From: Tethya wilhelma
Lineage: Eukaryota; Porifera; Demospongiae; Tethyida; Tethyidae
Direction: 5' to 3'
Assembly: GCA_964030475.1 (NCBI GenBank)
Contig: CAXIPT010000002.1
Span: forward strand, 10,998,678 to 11,062,677
DNA length: 64,000 bases
Made by a program: the position numbers and the translations under genes. The notes beneath the pieces are model-generated. The model did not search any database and had not been told where the DNA came from. It worked only from the letters and a program-made list of their open reading frames with translations. Position 1 is the stretch's first letter. The number at the start of each line of letters is the position of its first letter. This document shows, piece by piece, positions 58,839 through 64,000 of the stretch.

Positions 58839-59480
58839 ACCATGATTATCATGAACACTGCCAGAACATCCACGACTTACTGTGTTATTGTCATTGCATG
58901 GCTCATCCAGAGGTCTCCTGTAGACATCACACTCTGCCAGAGGGCCATCACAGTCACACACACACGGCACAGGGGACTGTGAGAACAACACCAGTCAAAG
59001 AACACACACACAGATACAATTCTTGCTGGAAGATTATTACGACAGACAGCAATTATCAACTAACAGCCACCAGAATTGATTATCATACACATTCAACAAG
59101 AAATGGTTGAGTGCACCAAAGGATATCATGCCTGCCATATTCAGAGGTGGTCTCATTTGAGCTACAGTTGTCACTGACAACCACCATCACCATGTTGGTC
59201 TGTGGCACTGGGACAGCCTCATACCAGCTGGAGGGGTATAATGATGGGTTAGAGAGGAGGGACAATGACATCATTATCATAAGAATATTATCATGGTAGC
59301 TACTGGTGCTTACTAATGACAAAAATAGAGTGTTAATTTTGTATTTAGAAATGTTTCCTAGTTGGCCTTCTTTTGTTGTTGTTGTTAAAGCTTTGCGTTT
59401 GATAAAGATCAACAAGTCTTAGAATTGAAACATTGCAAACAAAAACCTGTTTCAAAATATTGTGCTTATTAGTTAATGGT

Positions 59481-59545
<65 letters not shown>

Positions 59546-59899
59546 TATCTCCCTCTGAGCTGTCTGAGGTATTGCAGCTGACATGTCTCTTCCCTGGAGC
59601 CAGGCGCTGAGGATTCAACTGATAAAAGTGTACCTCTTCCAAACAGAGGTCCACTGGACAATCACCGAGGGTGTAGTTGGCACCTGTCGCCATGGCATTC
59701 CATCCAGTAAAACTCTGTATACTACCTAGTATACTAAATGTGTGATAAGAAAAAAATCATTAAGGGTTCCTGCCACATGAATGAATATTATATTAACCCT
59801 TTCATCACTGACAGTACCTCAATGCCATCAATTTGAGTGTCAGCCACAACCCTCCATTTAATGCCCACCCTACCCAGTTCACAAGAGACACCAGGACTC

Positions 59900-59964
<65 letters not shown>

Positions 59965-61212
59965 ATATAGAGGGGAGATACGGTAAAATGGCTGACATCA
60001 ATTATACACACTGATGTAGATACCTGATATAAAGAGTAGGCAGAGCTTCCTAGGCACCCAGTGGTAGTGTTGGTCATTAATAGTGTCAAATTACAGGGGC
60101 GGAGCTCATATCCTGTCACCATTCCTGACAAGTACACGCCCACTTCCAGCATGTCCTTAAACACTGATGGCTTCTCAGCTCCAAACAGACGTCCAATCAG
60201 ATCACTTCCGTTCGATGACATCACTATATAGCCGCTGCTATCGATTACATAACTAGCAGTAACCCCTTCCTCTTCAAGGGAGGCCAGCAGGAGGTCCATG
60301 AGCCGGGGGGAGAGGGGGTCCATCAAGAGGGACACTCCCACCAGCCCAGAGGAGAGGGAGGAGTCATTAGCAACCAGCCTCCTTAGGGCGTACAGCATGG
60401 AATCACCTGAGGAGAAAGCCAGTATCTTAACTCTGAAACAATCATTTATTACTGGTTTTCTACCTACACTATTGGATCCTTCCCACGTATGTATGTGTTG
60501 GTGGGGGGGGATGATATTTGGTTGGTTGGGCAAAATCTTAGTATTAAGAATTATTAACAAACTACAAAAAGCAATAAATGGACTGAGTACGGCGATGATA
60601 CATATATATCACTATAATTAAATGCCAGCTTATATTTACTATCTCCCATGAAGGCTTATACTGTATCTTGATACAATAGTACAGATTATGATATTATATT
60701 ATGTCCATTGACTCACTGGCATACAAGAGCAGGCTGGTGTTGCTGGTAGAGAGGCTGTCCTCCAAGGTCAGGTCAAGGAGAGGCTGAGTCTGACCTGGAC
60801 AGCTACACTCCGTCCTGTCCTCCTCCTCATGAAGGCAGAAGGTGAGGCCACTGGTGAAATGGAAGAACACAGAGCTAAGGAGAAATAGAGACAGCCATAA
60901 ATTTCAATTTTACAGGCAAAAGAGTAAAGAAATAAAATTACAGTAGTCATGGGAGGATACAAGAACTAGTTAATGTGAAACCAAGAGTGGTGGCAGAGGC
61001 TGAGGCATAGCCTGACATCAATAATGGAAGGAGGCTTCTATACAATAGTCTATTTCCGGATGATTAGTTTGTATACAATCAGTATTGACATACTTGAATA
61101 GTGAATCATGCTTTTCCCTACGACGCTGATTCTGAACGTGCTCCTGACGTGTCCTTCTTAGAGAAAGGCTTATGTTGAGATCCACTAACAGTGGGTCAAC
61201 CAGTGCAGGATT

Positions 61213-61269
<57 letters not shown>

Positions 61270-63329
61270 AGGGGGGTGTGCTCTATTTAAAGAACTTGGG
61301 ATCCTATTCAACTCACAGTTTGGTGAAGATACACTATTGATTAAGTCTGTGAAGATATTTTTCCCATCAAACATGCAGCCATTAACAGTGACACCGTCTC
61401 CTTGGCAAAATGGCCTGAGGGGAAATAGACAGAAGCAAGTCTGTTTTTTTTCATAAAAGAACAAGTCTTTATACCTGTTATGTGGTACCACCATGGGCTC
61501 TTATACCTGTTATGTGGTACCACTATGGGCCCTTAGTGGTACCATCATGGGGCCTTTATACCTGTTATGTGGTACCACCATGGGCCTTTATACCTGTTAT
61601 GTGGTATCACCATGGGCTCTTATACCTGTTATGTGGCACACCATGGGCCTTTATACCTGTTATGTGGTACCACAATGGGCCTTTATACCTGTAATGTGGT
61701 ACCACCATGGGCTCTTATACCTGTTATATGGTACTGCCATGGGCTCTTATACCTGTTATGTGGCACACCATGGGCTGTTATATGGTACCACCATGGGCCT
61801 TTATACCTGTTATGTGGTACCACCATGGGTTCTTATACCTGTTATGTGGCAAACTATGGGTCTTTATACCTCCTGTTATGTGATACCACTGTGGGCCTTT
61901 ATACCTGTTGTCAAGAAATAGTCCTACACGAAGATCATCTCTTATACCTGTTATGTGGCACACTATGGGCCTTTATACCTGTTATGTGGTACCACAATGG
62001 GCCTTTATACCTGTTATACAGTACAACATGGGCCTTTATACCTGTTAAGTAGTATCCCCATGGGCTCTTATACCTGTTATGTGGTACCACTATGGGCCCT
62101 TAGTGGTACCATCATGGGTCCTTATACTTATGTGGTACCACAATGGGCCTTTATACCTGTTATGTGGTACCATCATGGGCTCTTAAACCTGTTATGTGGT
62201 ACCACCATGGGCCTTTATACCTGTTATGTGGCACACCATGGGCCTTTATACCTGTTATATGATACCACCATGGGCTCTTATACCTGTTATGTGGCACACC
62301 ATGGGCTGTTATATGGTACCACCATGGGCCTTTATACCTGTTATGTGGTACCACTATGGGCTCTTATACCTGTTATGTAGTACCACCATGGGCTCTTATA
62401 CCTGTTATATGGTACCACCATGGGCTCTTATACCTGTTATGTGGCACACTATGGGCTGTTATATGGTACCACCATGGGCCTTTATACCTGTTATGTGGTA
62501 CCACCATGGGCTCTTATACCTGTTATGTGGCACACTATGGGCCTTTATACCTGTTATGTGATACCACTGTCGGCCTTTATACCTGTTATCAAGAAATAGT
62601 CCTACGCGAAGATCATCATCATCATTGAGTTCATCTCTGCCACGTGAGGTGCTGACATCGTGAAGAGAATCATCATAGCTGAGATGGCTAGTGCCACTGG
62701 GTAGGACCACAGCAACACTGACAGTGAGGGTGTGAGGGTGTGAGTGTGTGTGTGTGTGGCAAGTTACTAAGCAATAGTAGAAGCTAGTGTATGTGTTTCA
62801 AGTGCTTTGTATTACTAGTGGGAATATCAGTAGAGAGAATAATATTATTGTAACATATGATTGCTTTGAACAAGTCAGTGTAAACTTCCAACAAATTAAT
62901 TGCACCTCATGCTGACCATTTGAGGTAATGCAAATATAAAGTGTGAGTGTGTGAGAGTAGATTACATGTTCTGGTAAAACTGATGGTGGTGACTGTCATC
63001 CCCCTCTCACCTGTAGGGAGTGCCTTCCACTGGAGCATAATGGTATGTCACATTCATCAATCGATAATGTCTCTGGGTAGAAAACAAACAACGTTACATA
63101 AACATAGCTGGGAACGAGGCTAACATAAACATGCTTTATTCATACACTCTAATATCAGGGGCTCACCCCTCTTTCCAGGGGGACCCATTTCTCCAGCGTC
63201 TGTTCCCCCTGCTCCCTGTTGATCATGGCTCGGAGGATGGGGTCAAATGCAGTGCCTTTGCCTGCCTCAAACCACGTCACATCAAGGTTGATGAGGCCGT
63301 CAGAGGAGAGGTCCTAGTGGGAACGTGAG

Positions 63330-63363
<34 letters not shown>

Positions 63364-63909
63364 TAAGCACTAAATTACTACTAATAATCATGGGGACATA
63401 CCGCAATATACCCTTCATCAATCTGTGGGTGTATCAGCAGCTGTCCATTATTGTCTATCATGAAGCCATACGACAGCTCTCCCAACTGTACAATTGTGCA
63501 TGTGATGTCATAATTACATCATCACAAACGGCAGTATTCCCTATCCCTCACATTCCACGGCTGAAAGAGCTCCTCGGTGCTATTGAGACTGATGTCCATC
63601 GCAACCACTCCAAGGAAGGGGTCACTCTGGACAAGGGAACATTGCAACATGGAGAGCAAAGCAAACGGTGTTGCCGTACCAACCTGGTTGCTGCTGTAAG
63701 AGAAGACAGGAGTGCTTCCGGTCAGCACAAGACGGCCCTGAGGGGAGGAAGGAGAAGTATCAACAACTATCCAGAGCTAGCTACTGTGAAGGCATCATTT
63801 AATTCACAATTCAGCTTCTTTAGCTCACTTCTATCTCTCTGTAGTGGTTCCAGAAGACCCTCTTCTCATCTTCATCCAGTGACAGCCACCGCAGGTCATC
63901 AAAGAACAT
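58658..63909 (-). CDS. CACNA2D: alpha2-delta voltage-gated calcium channel subunit, C-terminal part (continues beyond window)
   Basis: Sixteen exons in phase: 63829..63909, 63684..63737, 63552..63626, 63402..63485, 63167..63313, 63011..63072, 62583..62717, 61317..61414, 61094..61214, 60717..60874, 60024..60406, 59818..59900, 59545..59733, 59127..59227, 58881..58978, 58658..58750 (653 aa). Family segments: FFDDLRWLSLDEDEKRVFWN, RLVLTGSTPVFSYS, GELSYGFMIDNNGQLLIHPQ (Cache-like), NLDVTWFEAGKGTAFDPILR with EQGEQTLEKWVPLERG, the TPVNGTDYSLALVLP equivalent VEGTPYSVAVVLPSG, and VPQTNMVMVVVSDNC near the end. The last exon ends in a hydrophobic stretch (SLFLSMSVLITRILLL), fitting GPI attachment. The N-terminal vWA domain lies outside the window. 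These subunits traffic and modulate CaV channels and act at cell contacts. The second-last intron has AT-AC ends. Confidence 0.9.
58766..58835. repeat. (GA)n microsatellite beside the last alpha2-delta exon
   Basis: About 70 bp of GA. In gene sense it is a CT run 15-85 bp upstream of the acceptor at 58750. Confidence 0.9.
58979..59126 (-). other. U12-type AT-AC intron in alpha2-delta
   Basis: On the minus strand the 5' end reads ATATCCTTTG, an exact match to the U12 donor consensus. A branch-point match, TTCTTTGACT (A at 58995), lies 16 bp before the terminal AC at 58979. Joining G|AG keeps the frame (H-E-S-P-V-P-C) into the Cys-rich C-terminal segment. An alternative AG acceptor 48 bp further in would also keep the frame. 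Confidence 0.85.
59482..59541. repeat. (CA)n immediately after an alpha2-delta donor
   Basis: In gene sense the exon ends GATAT and the intron begins GTATGTGTGTG..., so the 5' splice site merges into a (GT)n run. Confidence 0.9.
59902..59960. repeat. (GT)n abutting an alpha2-delta acceptor
   Basis: In gene sense (AC)n runs directly into the cacag acceptor of exon 59818..59900. Confidence 0.9.
61216..61266. repeat. (GT)n abutting an alpha2-delta acceptor
   Basis: In gene sense (AC)n ends in acag, the acceptor of exon 61094..61214. Confidence 0.9.
61466..62590. repeat. minisatellite, about 35 units of 32 bp, derived from a 5' splice site
   Basis: The unit on the plus strand is ttatacctgttatgtggtac + caccatgggctc, with variants lacking a few bases. 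Read in gene sense, each unit includes cataacaggtataa, almost identical to the donor of the adjoining exon (gataacag|gtataa at 62583). A segment near 61908-61940 (caagaaatagtcctacacga + agatcatct) is a diverged copy of the exon's own 3' end, so exon sequence was captured into the array. It fills the intron between exons 62583..62717 and 61317..61414. Because the unit length is not a multiple of three, long ORFs appear in several frames; they are not genes. Confidence 0.92.
63328..63361. repeat. (GT)n microsatellite in alpha2-delta intron
   Basis: GT run about 15 bp upstream in gene sense of the acceptor of exon 63167..63313. Confidence 0.85.
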
Positions 63910-63911
63910 CT

Positions 63912-63914
63912 ACA

Positions 63915-64000
<86 letters not shown>
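63912..64000. repeat. (CA)n microsatellite at window end
   Basis: At least 85 bp of uninterrupted CA reaching the end of the window, just upstream in gene sense of the first seen alpha2-delta exon. Confidence 0.95.

Noticed and set aside
61482..62628. Several overlapping ORFs of 90-160 codons rich in GLYTCYVVPPWA-type repeats
   Set aside because: They are translations of the 32-bp minisatellite in multiple frames on both strands, inside an intron; no independent coding evidence.

Overview
Animal nuclear DNA. Genes are rich in introns with canonical GT-AG junctions, and the gene families (semaphorin, ADAM10, alpha2-delta calcium-channel subunit, filamin, TRIM-NHL, Rab11) are metazoan. Short intergenic spaces, a filamin with three CH domains, Calx-beta-rich receptors and abundant small foldback elements suggest an early-branching animal, most likely a sponge. 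That placement is inference; nothing in the window fixes the species. No bacterial genes, rRNA, tRNA or CRISPR array was seen.

Layout. 1-956 (-): 5' part of an ankyrin-repeat gene. 1423-16350 (-): complete TBC1D32/broad-minded homologue rebuilt as 28 exons (about 1,283 aa), a ciliary protein. 16933-23947 (-): a Sema-type single-pass membrane protein with a Calx-beta portion. 24093-33800 (+): head-to-head with it, a large receptor built as signal peptide, Sema, PSI, 12 Calx-beta domains, membrane helix and tail. 34058-36031 (+): GH35 beta-galactosidase. 36180-40224 (-): third Calx-beta gene, ending in an ITIH-C-like domain. 41215-43353 (-): ARMH1. 43571-48794 (+): filamin with a perfect in-frame 1,422-bp internal duplication. 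49259-50707 (-): Rab11 lacking its first exon. 51185-51469: assembly gap. 51530-52773 (+): C-terminal part of ADAM10. 53053-55251 and 55708-57909 (-): two paralogous TRIM-NHL genes. 58658-63909 (-): C-terminal part of an alpha2-delta (CACNA2D) subunit that continues past the window.

Themes. Three neighbouring genes (17-40 kb) are built from phase-1 Calx-beta exons: two Sema receptors sharing a 145-bp bidirectional promoter that carries a perfect CRE palindrome and a CACGTG E-box, and a probable matrix protein. This looks like a lineage-specific guidance or adhesion receptor locus and is the best candidate here for something undescribed. TBC1D32, and perhaps ARMH1, are cilium-linked. Two introns (ADAM10 and alpha2-delta) have U12-type AT-AC ends. 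Non-coding space is filled with (CT)n and (CA)n tracts that often serve as the 3' splice-site tract, several foldback (MITE-like) families, and a minisatellite of about 32 bp made from the alpha2-delta 5' splice site. Two single N positions and one N-run damage gene models.
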